A DNA stretch of 64,000 bases, taken from the NCBI GenBank assembly GCA_033977485.1, contig CM066995.1, positions 52,575,162-52,639,161 on the forward strand, given 5' to 3'. Each line of letters starts with the position of its first letter. Within the stretch, counting starts at the first letter, position 1. Both the position numbers and the translations under genes were made by a program. Positions 1 to 12,200 of this stretch are shown here, in pieces. The DNA is from Hydrangea macrophylla (taxonomy: Eukaryota; Streptophyta; Magnoliopsida; Cornales; Hydrangeaceae). The notes beneath the pieces are model-generated. The model worked only from the letters and a program-made list of their open reading frames with translations. It did not search any database and was not told the origin of the DNA.

Positions 1-86
1 GCGCAATCAATGACCTTGATCATTTTCGGTGCACTTTTATGTGCACTTTTCGGTGCACATAGCATTATTCTATAGTGTAATATTAG

Positions 87-3000
87 GTGACAAAATTTGG
101 CTGTGGAGGTTACTCTGTGGGTGTTGGTACGAGCCACTCCTTATTCGATGGACCGGCGGCTTATGATTTCCTATGTGCATGGGCTCATCATTCCACCAAC
201 ATGAAAGAGGGAGAATATATTGAGCTTCAAAAACCATTGCATGAGAGAGAAAGATTGGTATTAGTTAGTAGTAATTATCAAAGCTCAAACGAGTCTAGTA
301 GCATTAATGTATGCAAGAACTCAATAATTAATCCAAAGATCATCGTAAGAGTTGCAGCTATTGATCATCTGTATCAATTGATACAACAAGTGGGGCCTTC
401 TGATCAGACAAATGAAAATTGTGTGCTTAAAACCTTTCATCTAAGTGGTGAAATGATAGAGAAATTGAAGAGGAAGGTGTTTAGGGAAGGCTTTTCTTCT
501 TCATCTTTTGAGGTTCTTGCTGTTCACCTGTGGAAGGTAAAATCTCTCTCTCTCTCTCCATTAATACATATTTCCATCTAATTAAGCTGATTGTAGAATG
601 AATAATGCTAAGTCGCAAACAACGTATCAGTAGAACGGACTAGGCTTGTAAACGGATCGGATTTGGGCCGGATCCACACAAATCAGATCCAGATCCATTA
701 ACAATTATATTATCCGTATTCGGTCCATTTATCCGTCGGATCTGCCTTATTTAATCCATATCCAGATTTGATCGGATCTGGATATTCGGATCTAAAACGG
801 CAACTTAGTTGCTTATATATATTCTAGTATTACCATAGAAACTATTGTTTTTATTATTTTTCTCTATGCATACACAAAAATCAATCAACGTTTAATCTAT
901 CAACACACTTTTGATTATGAAGAAAAATCTTATTTTTAAATCAAAATAATATACCACTTAAAGTAAATATGTATAATCTAGTGTATAATATATACACTGT
1001 TTAATTTTATATGTAATAGTAATCTGATCTAGTCTATTATATTTATATTTTTTGTGCATAGTTTCTTCTTATTCGGATTCGGATCTTAAACGGATCGGAT
1101 ACCACAAAATCATATCCGATCCGTCAACCTAATATTCTAAACAGATCCGGATATGGATATGGATATGGATTTTTAAAAAAAAAAAGCTCAGATCCATCAA
1201 AAAGTGCCGGATCCGGATCGAATCTGGGCCAAGATCCAGTCCATTGACAGGCCTAGAATGGACACATAAAATAACTTTCAGGGAGAATTTAGGGAGTCCC
1301 CCTCTACCACATGATTTGTAATTCAAAATTGGGATTATATACTTAAGTCATTTGTTTCATTTGATGCATTTTTAACTTGATAGTCATTTGAAACTTTGGA
1401 GAGAAATTTCATATATTTCTAATCCTAAAGAAATATTTTAAAGGAAAATTTTATTAACACCCGTCTATTTTACTCTCTACACCCACCTTTTAGTGAATTT
1501 TCTAATTACAATATTATCCTTCGACAATATGACATTCAAGGACAAATTAATATAAACTTTTAAAAAAGTTACTCTTTGCACCCTCTTATCTCAAGTAACC
1601 CTAACTCAATAACACTTATATTATATACTCATTATACATTGGCATACATATATATATATATACAAAGATTCTCTAAAGAGGGCTCCCTCTCTTTATTAAA
1701 GAGAGGACCAATGTTTCATCCGTCAGATCGTGTTTTCATTAAGGGCAGTATTGTCATTTCACAGATTTTAAATACGATCCGACGGTTAAAACAAAAGCCC
1801 TCTCTTTAATAAATAAAAAAAAGGGCGCCCTCCTTAGAGCCTGACTGTATATATATATATATATATATATCCATATGCGTGTGTGTGTATTCACACACTA
1901 TCTTTATCTTTTTCCTATGATTGCTGCAATTTTAAGTCTTAGAAGAACCACTACAATCAGATCTACTCTTGGTCCCTGTCACCATTAAAATCCTATTACA
2001 AAACCTAAAGAACCTAAACATTGTTCACGGTTCACTGAATCCTGGAAAACAGCACAATCGTTCAATGTCTTCTTAACTGAAACCTTAGACCCTAACCTCC
2101 AAATATGAGCCCATATAATCCCAATGACCTTAGTGTTTGTCATTTTCATTCAAAATCCTAGTTGATTTAGGAAGAACTTATATAGGCTACAAAGACAGAT
2201 AATTAAGTCTACTTTGTTAAATTTATCTTCTGATTTCGTTAACACCTCATGATTTTATGCCTATACATACATTTGAATTTTGTACTTTTGAGAAAAGATT
2301 GAGAGTGAGAAATTATGGTGGGTGTAAAGAGTAATAGAAAATAGTAGAAGTTTTAGGGTTTAGAGTTAGGGTCATTTTGGAGATGAAGGGTGGGTGTAAA
2401 GAGAAATTTGTTTTAATTTAAATTGAAGGGGTGTGCGTAGAGAGTAAGTAGGTATAGAGAGTAAAGTGGGTGGATGTGGATAGAATTATCTTATTTTAAA
2501 TAGAGGCGGAATTTCTAATTAAAAGAAATACTAGAATCGAAAATGGCATTTTTCTCCTCTTTCCTCCCCAATTCTAGTCAACCAAACAAAGAGATTTTCA
2601 CATCTTTCCTCCACTTTTCTCTTCTTAACTCCCTCATAACAAACATAGGATTAGTTAAATGTATTAATAATGAATATGAATTTTATATTTATTACACCAA
2701 CCATCAATCTAATATGCATTGGAATTTATATCCACATACTGTTATTGATCCTTATTCCAGGTAAGAACAAAGGCCTTGGGACTGAACAAACAAAGAACAG
2801 TGTGCTTGCAATTTGCTGTGGACATAAGGAACAAGATGGTGCCACCTTTGCCAAAAGTCTTCACCGGCAACGCTTACGTTCTTGTATCTATCGCCTTAAC
2901 CGCACAAGAGTTGGAAGTTGAAAGCCATGAAGCCATCGTTGAGAAGATAAGGGAAGCCAAGAACTCGGTAACCAACGACTACGTCAACGCATATATCGAG

Positions 3001-3261
3001 GCACTCGAAGGGCCACAGGCCACCACACTCCCTCCATTGAAGGAGCTAACAATGGTGTCCGACTGGACAAGGTTGCCGTTCCACAGGGTTGGTTTCATGG
3101 GGAAAGAAGCAGCCTATGCTTCCCCACTGGTTCCTCCAGTCCCACAGGTTGCATACTTCATGCAGAGTCCAAGTGAAGCTAAAGGAATTGATGTGAGAAT
3201 TGGGTTGATCCAACAATCCCTAGATGATTTCTCTAGCCACTTCCTCATGGATTTGCAATAA
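87..3261 (+). CDS. BAHD acyltransferase, last two exons (5' exon outside window)
   Basis: The coding path is join(87..536, 2761..3261). BAHD enzymes transfer acyl groups from acyl-CoA to alcohols or amines in plant secondary or hormone metabolism, usually in the cytosol. The first exon here follows an AG acceptor at 85-86 and opens in VTKFGCGGYSVGVG, the strand before the catalytic HxxxD motif, seen as HSLFD. It ends HLWK before a GT donor at 537. The second exon follows AG at 2759-2760 and continues VRTKAL in frame, the usual BAHD exon junction. The tail SDWTRLPFHRV..AAYASPLVPP resembles spermidine- or brassinosteroid-type BAHDs, but substrate cannot be assigned. The structural DFGWG motif is GFMGK instead (near 3090-3104). 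The start codon and N-terminal part lie upstream of the window. The 2224-bp intron holds transposon insertions. No stop interrupts either exon, so it may be functional or a recent pseudogene. Confidence 0.88.
641..1255. mobile_element. Non-autonomous hAT element (MITE) in the BAHD intron
   Basis: The ends are inverted: TAGGCTTGTAAACGGA on the left and the complement of TAGGCCTGTCAATGGA on the right. Eight-base flanks GAACGGAC (633-640) and GAATGGAC (1256-1263) match at 7 of 8 positions, the hAT target-site length. Subterminal GGATCCGGAT-like words are repeated at both ends. No transposase is encoded. It lies wholly in the intron. Confidence 0.75.
1671..1839. mobile_element. 169-bp MITE with about 35-bp inverted ends
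   Basis: CTCTAAAGAGGGCTCCCTC on the left pairs with GAGGGCGCCCTTTT..CTTAGAG on the right, and the inner TTTATTAAAGAGAGG also pairs with CCCTCTCTTTAATAAA. It has no coding capacity and lies inside the larger imperfect TIR element. A target duplication is obscured by flanking TA repeats. Confidence 0.6.
1848..1871. repeat. (AT)n microsatellite
   Basis: Uninterrupted AT dinucleotides directly right of the 169-bp MITE, followed by a short GT tract near 1879-1890. Confidence 0.9.
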
Positions 3262-4934
3262 ACTCAAGCATTGAACCTTGTGTTATTAACCTAAGAACTA
3301 TTTTTAGATTTGACTAGAAGGCCCGTTTGGGAATTCGTATAATATGATTAGGTTTGGTCCTACTCTATGTTAGTTTGACAAAAAAACTGCTATTACGTCT
3401 AAGCTCAGATATGGCACGGACTCCTACGCAATAAAGAGGAATCTATCTATCAAACACTTGAATGGGTAGAATTGGTTGACTTGGCTGCTCAACTGCTAGT
3501 CTTCATCTAAGAATGCAATGTGTTAAAAGTGCAAGACAAGTAGACAATATATTCTTGACTAGCAGTGAGAGGGAGTAATCAAACAACATCCTGTTTTTAA
3601 TGCAGAGGGCCTCCTTGTCTCAATAATGCATTTTAATAGAAGTGTGGTCTAACAGAGAAAAGTCCATAAGCAAACATATTAATGTACTGTCGCTGGTCAA
3701 CAACAATGCAATTTTTCTTGAGCTACATTTGGTTTGCGAATATTGAGAAGAAAAATATAAAAAAAAAAGGAATGGAACATGAAAAGAGAAACTGTCTCGG
3801 GTATTATCAACAAATTCCGAAAATATAATAGGAAGTAACAAAAAAAAACAAAACACCGGAATCGATTAACAAAAATTGGAATTATTTCAATTATTTCACA
3901 CTACATTTTTTACTTCTCTATTTTTCACACTGTTTTCCTTATTAACCAAACCAAATAAAAAATATTTTCCTATGCTTTTTCTTTTCTTCCCTCTCATTAT
4001 ATCCATGAGCCAAACAAGTCTAACAACAAAATAAAATAAAATAAAACGACGGCCATCAAGCATATTAGCAGATATTCAAGGCATTGCAGGACAAAAAAGA
4101 AAGAACTAACTCAATGTGCACATAGAGAAGAAAAGCAAATAGAAACTGTGAGTAACATAAATTATTACTACAATCTAAAATTATTCTGTTAACCTACGAG
4201 GAAAATGCAGTCTAAATTAGTTAATGACAGAAATTCATTGGAAGTAGATGGGTTTCTCTGCAAATTAATCTCTCCCCTCAGGAATGGGTTACTAACATGC
4301 AACTTTCACATGCAAGTTCCAATGGAGAAAGAATCAACCCCAAAATCTGCATCTTTCCCCACCAGCTTATCCTGATCCTGCATCATATATATCAGAGAGA
4401 ATTTGATCAATGCCAAAGAAAAACTGTGTGCGCGCACGCGCGTATAAATATATTGAATGAAAAGAATGGCAAGAAAAGATTACGACTTCAAGATTAGAAT
4501 TTCGAACCTTAAAGATAAAGAGGTACTAACTTTCGTAATGCAGAACACAATGGTATAAGAAACATGACAATTCAAAATCGGATGGTAAAATGTTCACTAC
4601 CTTAACAATAACATCATAAATATTGCAAATGAGCTAGATTCTTCATGATGTATTATGCAACAAAATAAATCGAAACTATTAGTTTTTCAACGTTTATTTA
4701 TGTATAGAACATCTATCCTCTCGCTCAATTAGAAAATGAAGCTACAAAACTATCGGCAACAAAGATACATCTCAATTTAGTCTTTTTTTTTTTTTATCAG
4801 ATGGCATAAGATGTGTCATACAGACAACGGCTCCTACTGGTATTTTAGACAAGTCATATGTCCAGACAGGCTTGCAAGAAATTTGGGTTTCGAGTAGCAC
4901 AGTACCAGCAGTAGTAGTACCTTTGGCTAGCTAA
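3262..4934. other. Intergenic DNA, no gene seen
   Basis: Downstream flank of the BAHD gene. AT-rich with short homopolymers; short open frames at 3620-3856 and 4297-4497 have no recognisable motif. A polyadenylation-type AATAAA-like context occurs (for example 3428-3434), but no site can be assigned. Confidence 0.5.
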
Positions 4935-5272
4935 TAGCATCTCTCCAAGAGGCTCAATAATATGGCTAGCTAGCAACATTATATTTTTCAACTCGAGCAG
5001 TTTAGCTGTTACACTAGCTATTTTGGGTAGGTAGTCATCATCTCCAAATGGTAAGCAAATTTGAACAGACTTGGGTCTCCAAATCTCAACCGTTACATTT
5101 TCTTCAAATTTCAATTGTGCAGATCTTAACCGTACCGTCGAAGAAATAACAAGTCAAAACACCTAAAACGGAGTGCAATGTTGAAGTCGACTATCAAAGA
5201 GTGGCCAGCTAAAATAGAGAATCGGAATTTTTAACTACAATAGCCAGCCAAACTAGCTCTGAAGGAGATAGA
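4935..5272. mobile_element. Probable MITE with CATCTCCAA-type inverted ends
   Basis: GCATCTCTCCAAGAGGCT near 4937 is mirrored by AGCTCTGAAGGAGATA near 5255. The interior repeats GCTAGCTA and TTAGCTG words, and carries an AACCGTTACATTTTCTTC stretch common in plant MITEs. The 86-codon frame on the minus strand (4854-5114) overlaps the left half and is taken as chance. Family is not assigned. Confidence 0.38.
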
Positions 5273-6407
5273 GAAAATGAGGCCCCATGCAAGCGATGCT
5301 AGAATATCGAAGGGCTAATTTTTTTGTGAAATAAAACTTCAAGCCAAAAGAAAAGAAAGAATATAATGGATGAAGTAATTTCAAATTTTCAAGATAGGAA
5401 AACGTTCCATGAACATTCACTTTCAACTAAATGCGTAATCCTAGACATAACTTTCTCTCACCTCCTTTTTTGTTATGGTTATATGCACTTCATTCAGTTC
5501 CTTTCAAGACAGCATACAATACCAGGTTCCCAAGTCTTTTGAACAGCTTCATATAGATTGACTTGAAAATAAAGGGATTACGGCTCCATTTCGTTTGTGG
5601 ATATAGATCAAGAAAAGGAAAATGGATAGGAAAACAAAAAGTACAACTATTTCCCTAGTGATCTCCTCCATGTATAAATAACATTACAAACTAACAACTC
5701 GCAAAATAGAATAATTCAAGAAAAAAGGGAAGGGAGTGACTCACAAAATACAAAAAATTGTAACTAAATATTCAACTTAACTTCTTTTTTCTTCATATAT
5801 TTCTCATTGTCTTCATTGTTAACCAAACAAAGAAATGTGCTCCACACAAATTTCTTTTCCTTTCCCTCACTGAATCCACGAGGGTCCAATTCACGAATAT
5901 GTAGAAGGATTCCCTATTGGAGTTGAGATCAAGAGACTCAAGGAGGATACTTTTCTAAAATGACATGGTGCTGTTTTTAATCTGAAAGACATGATAGTTC
6001 AATGACGATGGTGGTTTCCAACACAAAATAATATATAATTTGCATCCAAAAGCAACTAAAATCCTACTTGACATGGATTTCAAAGAAACAATTTTCACTC
6101 GCTCAATTCAAATCCATGCATATTTGGCTCTCAGATATATCCATGCTACTTAAGACTTTAGTAAATTCTACGGTTAATTAGAAGTTATAAATTTAAGCCT
6201 AAGCCAAACTAGTAGTTACTAAAATCTAAGTTGATCAATGCACCCAAATCATAAATATATTGAAGGATTCATTATTGGTGTTGATATTAAGAGACTGAAA
6301 TATAGAGAGCAATGAAGTATGGGAATCAACGTCAGATGAGAATAGCAGAATATCAACAAATGTAGAAGACACTATTGATGATTGGATAATAAATAAATAA
6401 AATCTGG
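5273..6407. other. Intergenic DNA, no gene seen
   Basis: AT-rich unique-looking sequence with short purine-rich runs. Nothing coding or structured was recognised. Confidence 0.5.
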
Positions 6408-6456
6408 TAACCAAAAGCAATTAAAATCCTACTTGATGCCTCTATTTTCCGAATCT

Positions 6457-6509
<53 letters not shown>

Positions 6510-6580
6510 TAAAAATAAAAAAAACTTTGGTAACCAAAAGCAATTAAATCCTACTTGATGCCTCTATTATCCGAATCTTA
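6408..6580. repeat. Duplicated ~50-bp segment flanking an (AAT)n microsatellite
   Basis: The segment from GGTAACCAAAAGCAATTAAA to CCGAATCTTA occurs at about 6408-6460 and again at about 6529-6580 with few differences. Between them is an (AAT)n tract, roughly 6458-6505, running into AAAAT repeats. A weaker third relative is near 6048-6075. This may reflect slippage or unequal exchange at the microsatellite. Confidence 0.7.
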
Positions 6581-7186
6581 CTATTCTCGATTCAATTCTT
6601 ACGATACAATTCGATTTACTCCCTAAATGATTCAAATAGGTATGCAGAATCTATATACTGAAGTAATCGTAGGTCAATCTTATGATTCGCATCCAAATCA
6701 CATGAATCTTGCGTCTCTTATGGTTCTTAGAATAAATGGTATTGTCGGATCTAAAAGCTTTTCTCCAATTCCTTTTGATTCTTTTCTTTTCTTTGGTTTT
6801 TTTTTAAATAAAATAAAATAAAATATTCTTAGCCCTCTTTTAAGACACTTACGGTTTGTTTATAGAAGACCCAACCAATTTTCTTTCACTTTCTCTTCTT
6901 TCCAAATAATCCAGGGCTCACTTTCAAGAGAAGAACATTTTGAAATATCTTTGTCTACAAGAGTCCAAATCGGTTTTTCGCCACGTTATCTACTTACAAG
7001 AGGAACTTCTGAGAGGCATCTATTAAGTCTTTGAAGAAGTTGCGCGGTTGGAACTTTTTGGGTAAGTTTATTCTCTTTTCAATTTTCGCAAGTCTGAAAT
7101 TTCATTTTGGTATTTTTCTTTTGAAATTGCTTCGAAATGAAATACAGGTTATTACAAGTTTGGGTTCTTATTACGGAATCTCAGTG
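6581..7186. other. Intergenic DNA, no gene seen
   Basis: A 64-codon frame at 6627-6821 ends in a low-complexity tail and has no recognisable motif. Nothing else was identified. Confidence 0.45.
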
Positions 7187-7650
7187 TGTTAGAATAATAT
7201 AATCATTAGATATGTGTTAAAGGGCAATTTAGTAATCGGGTAGATTAGGACTTAGGCCATCAGTGATGTTAGCCCCAGTAGTACTTTGGTAATTTGCCTT
7301 TTGTGTTATTGCCTATATATAGGCCTCCATTGTAACCCTTTCATAATATAATCAATATAATCCCATCAAGTTTATTTACAATATGCATATAATATCATAT
7401 CAAACACTAATTACAATTTTCAATTTTTCTCTTCTATGTTCCTTTCTTTCTTCCTATTCCTAGCCCTAAACTTCACCGTAATAAATTCTAACTTGGTATC
7501 AGAGCCTTGCTTATGGGAGGTCTTGGGTTAGACTCACAAACCCCGCTTTGAGTGCATATTCAAACTTTGTTATTTGTCTCCAATATGATGAGTTTGGTTT
7601 GTTAGCTCTCCACGTGCGAGACGAGGTCGCATGTGAGGGAGGGTGTTGAA
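7187..7650 (+). mobile_element. Copia/TRIM-type LTR with methionine-tRNA PBS
   Basis: TGTTAGAAT at 7187 is mirrored by ATTCTAAC at 7485-7492, giving an LTR of about 306 bp. It is followed by TGGTATCAGAGCC (7494-7506), the primer-binding site complementary to initiator tRNA-Met. After a short non-coding leader a purine-rich GTGAGGGAGGG lies near 7633-7643, followed by TGTTGAAGCTTGATATAC, which looks like the start of another LTR but does not match the first. There is no gag or pol, so this is a TRIM-like or chimeric remnant. Confidence 0.6.
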
Positions 7651-7921
7651 GCTTGATATACATTGTTCCCATTCTCTAATAGCTTAAGCTTTCGGAGTAG
7701 TTGCGAGAAAAAAATCAGCATTTTTTGCTTTCAAAAGCACCACAACAAAGTTACTTGACAATACACCAAAAAAAGCCTCCAATAAAATAAGAAGAATAAT
7801 AACACTAATAACATATTATAGAAACAAATCCTTTTCCCTTCATACCTGCGCGAATCAGCCAATCGAACATATGCACATGCATGTGCACTAAACTTGACCT
7901 ATCTGATAAAAAAAATAGTCA
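7651..7921. other. Flank of LTR remnant, no gene
   Basis: May continue the second LTR-like sequence; no right boundary is visible. Confidence 0.35.
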
Positions 7922-8513
7922 CAGAGGCGGAACCTCATTAAGGCCAGGGTGAGCCACGGCTCTCCCAAGCCTTTGAAAGTTTCAAAAAATAAATACTTAT
8001 TCCTTTTCTCCCACTAGTTATGTATTCTTTATTATGTTGGACCTCCCACAAAACTGGAAGTAAAACTGTTAAATTTCAAAATGCAAAGCTCAGGGTTTTT
8101 TTTACCATAACCCTATCAACTGTAGATATGGGTGAGTAGTAAGTCATTTTCATTGGTCATTGTTGTTAGACTTACTTTTCTCAATTAACAGACCCAGAAT
8201 TTGATGGAGATCTTTATTTTGTATCTTCCCTTTGCGTAAACTCTATATTATAGTTGACTTAAATTGAAAGTCTTTTCTAATTTTTTTTATTTGTCCTGAA
8301 AATTAATAGATATGCTTTTTGTATACACTTGATGGCAAATATAACACTTCAGTTTGATTCATTTTCCATATTATAAAGTAACTTTCTATTATGTAAAGTG
8401 GAAAAAGAAATCATTACACACACAAACATGTATGTAAATTGCATACATCTTTGAACATTATGTTTTTATTCAGTTATTGGTCCCCCGCTAGAAGTTGTCG
8501 CCCTCCGCAACTG
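7922..8513. mobile_element. Possible hAT-like non-autonomous element
   Basis: The left end CAGAGGCGGAACC and right end GCCCTCCGCAACTG are imperfect inverted repeats (about 8 of 10 bases) in the style of plant hAT ends, and an AGCC..GGCTCTCCC stretch follows the left end. No good 8-bp target duplication was found, so the call is weak. Confidence 0.3.
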
Positions 8514-9201
8514 AGTATATAGTTTCCTCATACAGACAAATTCAACACACTATTAGCAACTAGATCACCTACAAAATGCCCAATTTGCTTTCTCGTTTGG
8601 ATGCGAAAAAATTTCATAATGTCCCAACATATAATAGAAGAATTCATGGAGCATCAAAGCCCAACACATGCCCAAACGAATACTTCATTCAAGATAAGTG
8701 CCCTCGTATCCTAAATTCCATCTGGACAAACTCCAGGGCGTGACCCTAAAAAAAAAACATTCTCACCAAAACTTATTCTACAATGCAATAGCTTCGGATT
8801 GCACTAGAAGTAATACTTTATGGACAACATTTGTCAAGACAAAAGTTATGTGCATATATACCTGCAAAAGTTTGATACACAGAGAAATTGATGATGCGTT
8901 TATCCAGCTATAAGAAAGTTATGTGGTATTGATGTTTAAAAACCTGGTTGAGTGTATGGTATTGATGTGGGAATTAGAGATTTTTCAGTTTGTTCAAAAA
9001 AGCTTCAGTTTGCTGCTTTTAAAAAGCTGTAAAAAGCTGGTTGCCAAACGGACTCAACCTTTTAAATAATCCCAAAATAATTGGTTCCTAAGTCCTTATG
9101 TTCATTTAACAGTTCAAGATCCAAACACATATAAAAACAAAATCAATTACTAATAAGTTAACAAAAATGCAATTATGAAACCTAACAAAAAAACAAAAAT
9201 T
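8514..9201. other. 3' flank of the response-regulator gene
   Basis: I looked on the minus strand for a further exon encoding the FGFDGY-type C-terminal tail of ARR1/ARR2-type proteins and did not find one. The 71-codon plus-strand frame at 8698-8913 has no recognisable features. Confidence 0.45.
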
Positions 9202-12200
9202 TTACCGTACCTCTTTAAATATTGCACTAACTAGATCATCCAAGGAATGAACCTTACTATACTCATAACTTCCCTGTGGCTTCCTCTGCCCCATGAGGTA
9301 CCGTTGTTTAAATTGTTCAACATTGTTATGCTCCATCGATATGGGATCAACAAAATTGGACTGTTCAATCAAATTGAAATCGTGATTTCTATGGCAGATT
9401 GTGTCATTCTGGTTGAAACTTTGGGGGAATGTACCAAGAACACCATGAGAAGAGATCAAAGAGTTCATCGAGCCTGAGTGGTGCGATGCCTCGTCTATAT
9501 GATCATCCCACCCTTGACTTGATACATAAGCCATATTCTGCCCAACATTATTGCCCACCGGGGCCACTTGGCTATGGAGATCTGTTCTTGAATCCAACAA
9601 TTGATCAAGCCCCGAAGTGATGAGACTTATATCATGAGGGTTGTGCCCAATATGCATCATTGAAGAATTATTTTCTACTGACTGAACTGCCCCCTGCCAG
9701 TTGTCATTACATCTACCATAATCCTGCAAATGAGAAGGAAATTCAGCGTTTAAGGAGGGCATTATGGCAGAAGATTGATTGCCAAAAACATCCCTCTTTT
9801 GGAATTCTTCACGATGCCCTTCTAGAAGAGTGTTTCTCGAGTCCCCACTGCTTGTCTTTGTATCTGAGAAGCTTCCCGTAACTGGGAAAATCACTGAATC
9901 ATCACTAGTAGTGGAGAGATCTCCTAAGTGAGTAACACCGTTGTTCTGCTGTACTTGAGCAAGTTCTTGTGATGACATGGGCAATCCATGAATTATATTC
10001 CCGTTTTGATGAGCTGGCACTAAAATTGGGTGAAACTTGTTAGGATCGTCAACGAGGTTATTCGAGTTTTGCCCGTGTCCAATTTGAACCAATCCCGAGG
10101 AAGAAAGGCCACGTGTAGCCAAACCAGCAGGACTGTTCAATCTACCGAGCATCCCACTAGGTGATGAGAAGGACTTCAAAGAAGAATTCTGAAACTGCCC
10201 AGGTTGAGCTAAACTACGGTTATTTCCAATTCCATTCAAATAACCCATCTGAGAAAAGGTATAATCTGTGCCACCTAAGGCTGCAACCATATGAGCTTGC
10301 TGGTTTGCCACACAGCTGATTCTTTTCAGGTAAAGCCTGTATTTCTGCAGCAATAGAGTAAGAGAATAAGCTTTGAGGCAATTTAAGAGTCTACAGAACT
10401 GATGAAGGAAAAGTTATTTTTTTGCCTGGAGATGGCTGGCCACGTTCTCTCTAGTAAGCTTCTCCACATTCATCAAATCTAGAATCCTTTTAGGGACAGC
10501 CTCTGCAGCAGTAACATGAGAGGTGGAAAATAATTATTGCTAGTTATGTTGCATTTGGTATGTAAGAGGCTTTTTCCGTGTAAACACTGATATACTTTAG
10601 AGAGAGAGAGAGAGAAGGCAAAAGGTGGTAGAGACAAACATACTAAAATGATAGTGTGAGAGTTCTTTACTATAGAACTGAGGAGCATGAGGTTCCGTCA
10701 AACGCCAAGTCAAGTTCTCATATACAAAATACCATCTCCAACTTAAAAGCAGATGCAAGGAAGACTTGCTCTTTTGAAAATGAAGGCAATAATTTGGTTA
10801 CAAATGATGAGAATGCAATCAAAATTCCAAACAGACCATTAGAAATGTACCACAAAAATTTTGACAAGTGCTAATGGAAATTACATGGGAAATTAAGCAA
10901 GTTAAGAATTTTCAGTGCATAAATTATGGAGAGAAACAAATCTTTTGAAAGCGATTGGGATACGTATATAATTATATATATGAGTAAAACATAGGCCAAG
11001 AAATATTCCCCAAACAAATTAAACAATGGAGAACATTTTGACGATAATGGTGAAGAACTTACTTTCAATGCCCAACTGATTCACAGCTGCAACGAACTTG
11101 CGATGCAGCTCCATAGACCAAACAACCCGAGGCTTCTTCTGGGTTGACGAGTCCTCATTATTATGTCCATTTTCGTCATTTTCCTCATCCTCGTCTTCAT
11201 TCTGGTCCTTCCTTTTTCTGTTTAGCTTCCCATTCTGATCAGAATCTCCTACCCCAGTGAGAGCTTGTCCTCCACCATTTTCACAATCAGACTTGTCAGA
11301 GTCGATCCGATCATTGGAATCAAACTTCTTCCTCCTAATCACGTGTTGCCATATGTTCTTTAACTCCTCAATTCGGATGGGTTTTAGCAAATAATCACAA
11401 GCTCCGTGGGTTATTCCCTTCATAACAAGCCTTGTATCACCGTTTGCTGATAACACTGCAAACATATAAAGAATTTAATTTTAGAATATTGAAGTATATC
11501 ATGATAAATATATTGAAGAAGCTTACAAGAGTAAACCACATTTCTAAATTTCAATTTCCAAACGGTTTCAAGAACAAGTTAAAAATTAAAGTGGAGCCCA
11601 AGTTTATTTTCTTTCTTTTTTCTGATTCAATAAGAATATGAGAAATCCGTCAAAATGGCTCCAAAATGGATAAGAAGTACGTCAAATGTTCTTAAAACTT
11701 AGATTTTGTTTTTATCAATCATTTGCAGGGGAATAGCTGTATTCCATGAACAGATAGTTGTTTTATTCTTCATTTTAATAATAAAAAAAAAGTATAAAAT
11801 GATGCCAAAAAGTAAAGAAAAGCAATAAAATGATCTTTTTGCTTCATGGATTTTGTGAGGAAAGGAAAAAAAAAACACTTGTTTGGTTGATAAGGGAAAT
11901 GCTGAAGGAAATAGGAAGTAAAAATAAGTAGTACAGAATATATCAAAATTTTTAAATTTTGTGAGTCAACACCCTTCCTCTTTCTCGGGTTCCAATTTGT
12001 TTAGGAAAATTTTATTTTCTAATGCTATTTAAACATGTGCAGTAGGGAGGGTACTAGTTTTCTTTCTCGTTATTCTATCGTTCCTCTTTTTCGTCGCTAA
12101 ATCCATTTAAACAAAAGAGGCCTCTACAAATTTCTCATAAGAAAGCACTCAACCAGTGAACTTATCAATCATTTGCTGCTATGTATAGCTGTATACCGTG

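Larger units (their letters stand above)
1445..2490. mobile_element. Possible TIR element with imperfect ends, hosting a nested MITE
   Basis: Left sequence ATTTTACTCTCTACACCCACC near 1468-1488 is matched in inverted form by GGTATAGAGAGTAAAGTGGG near 2451-2470, and outer bases also pair loosely. Further GGTGGGTGTAAAGAG words occur at 2318-2335 and 2386-2402. No ORF is convincing and no target duplication was established. It sits in the BAHD intron. Confidence 0.4.

Noticed and set aside
4854..5114. 86-codon minus-strand frame
   Set aside because: No recognised motif, and it overlaps a MITE-like inverted repeat.
7922..8513. Firm hAT assignment
   Set aside because: Ends are suggestive but the flanking 8-mers do not match, so it is listed only as a weak candidate.
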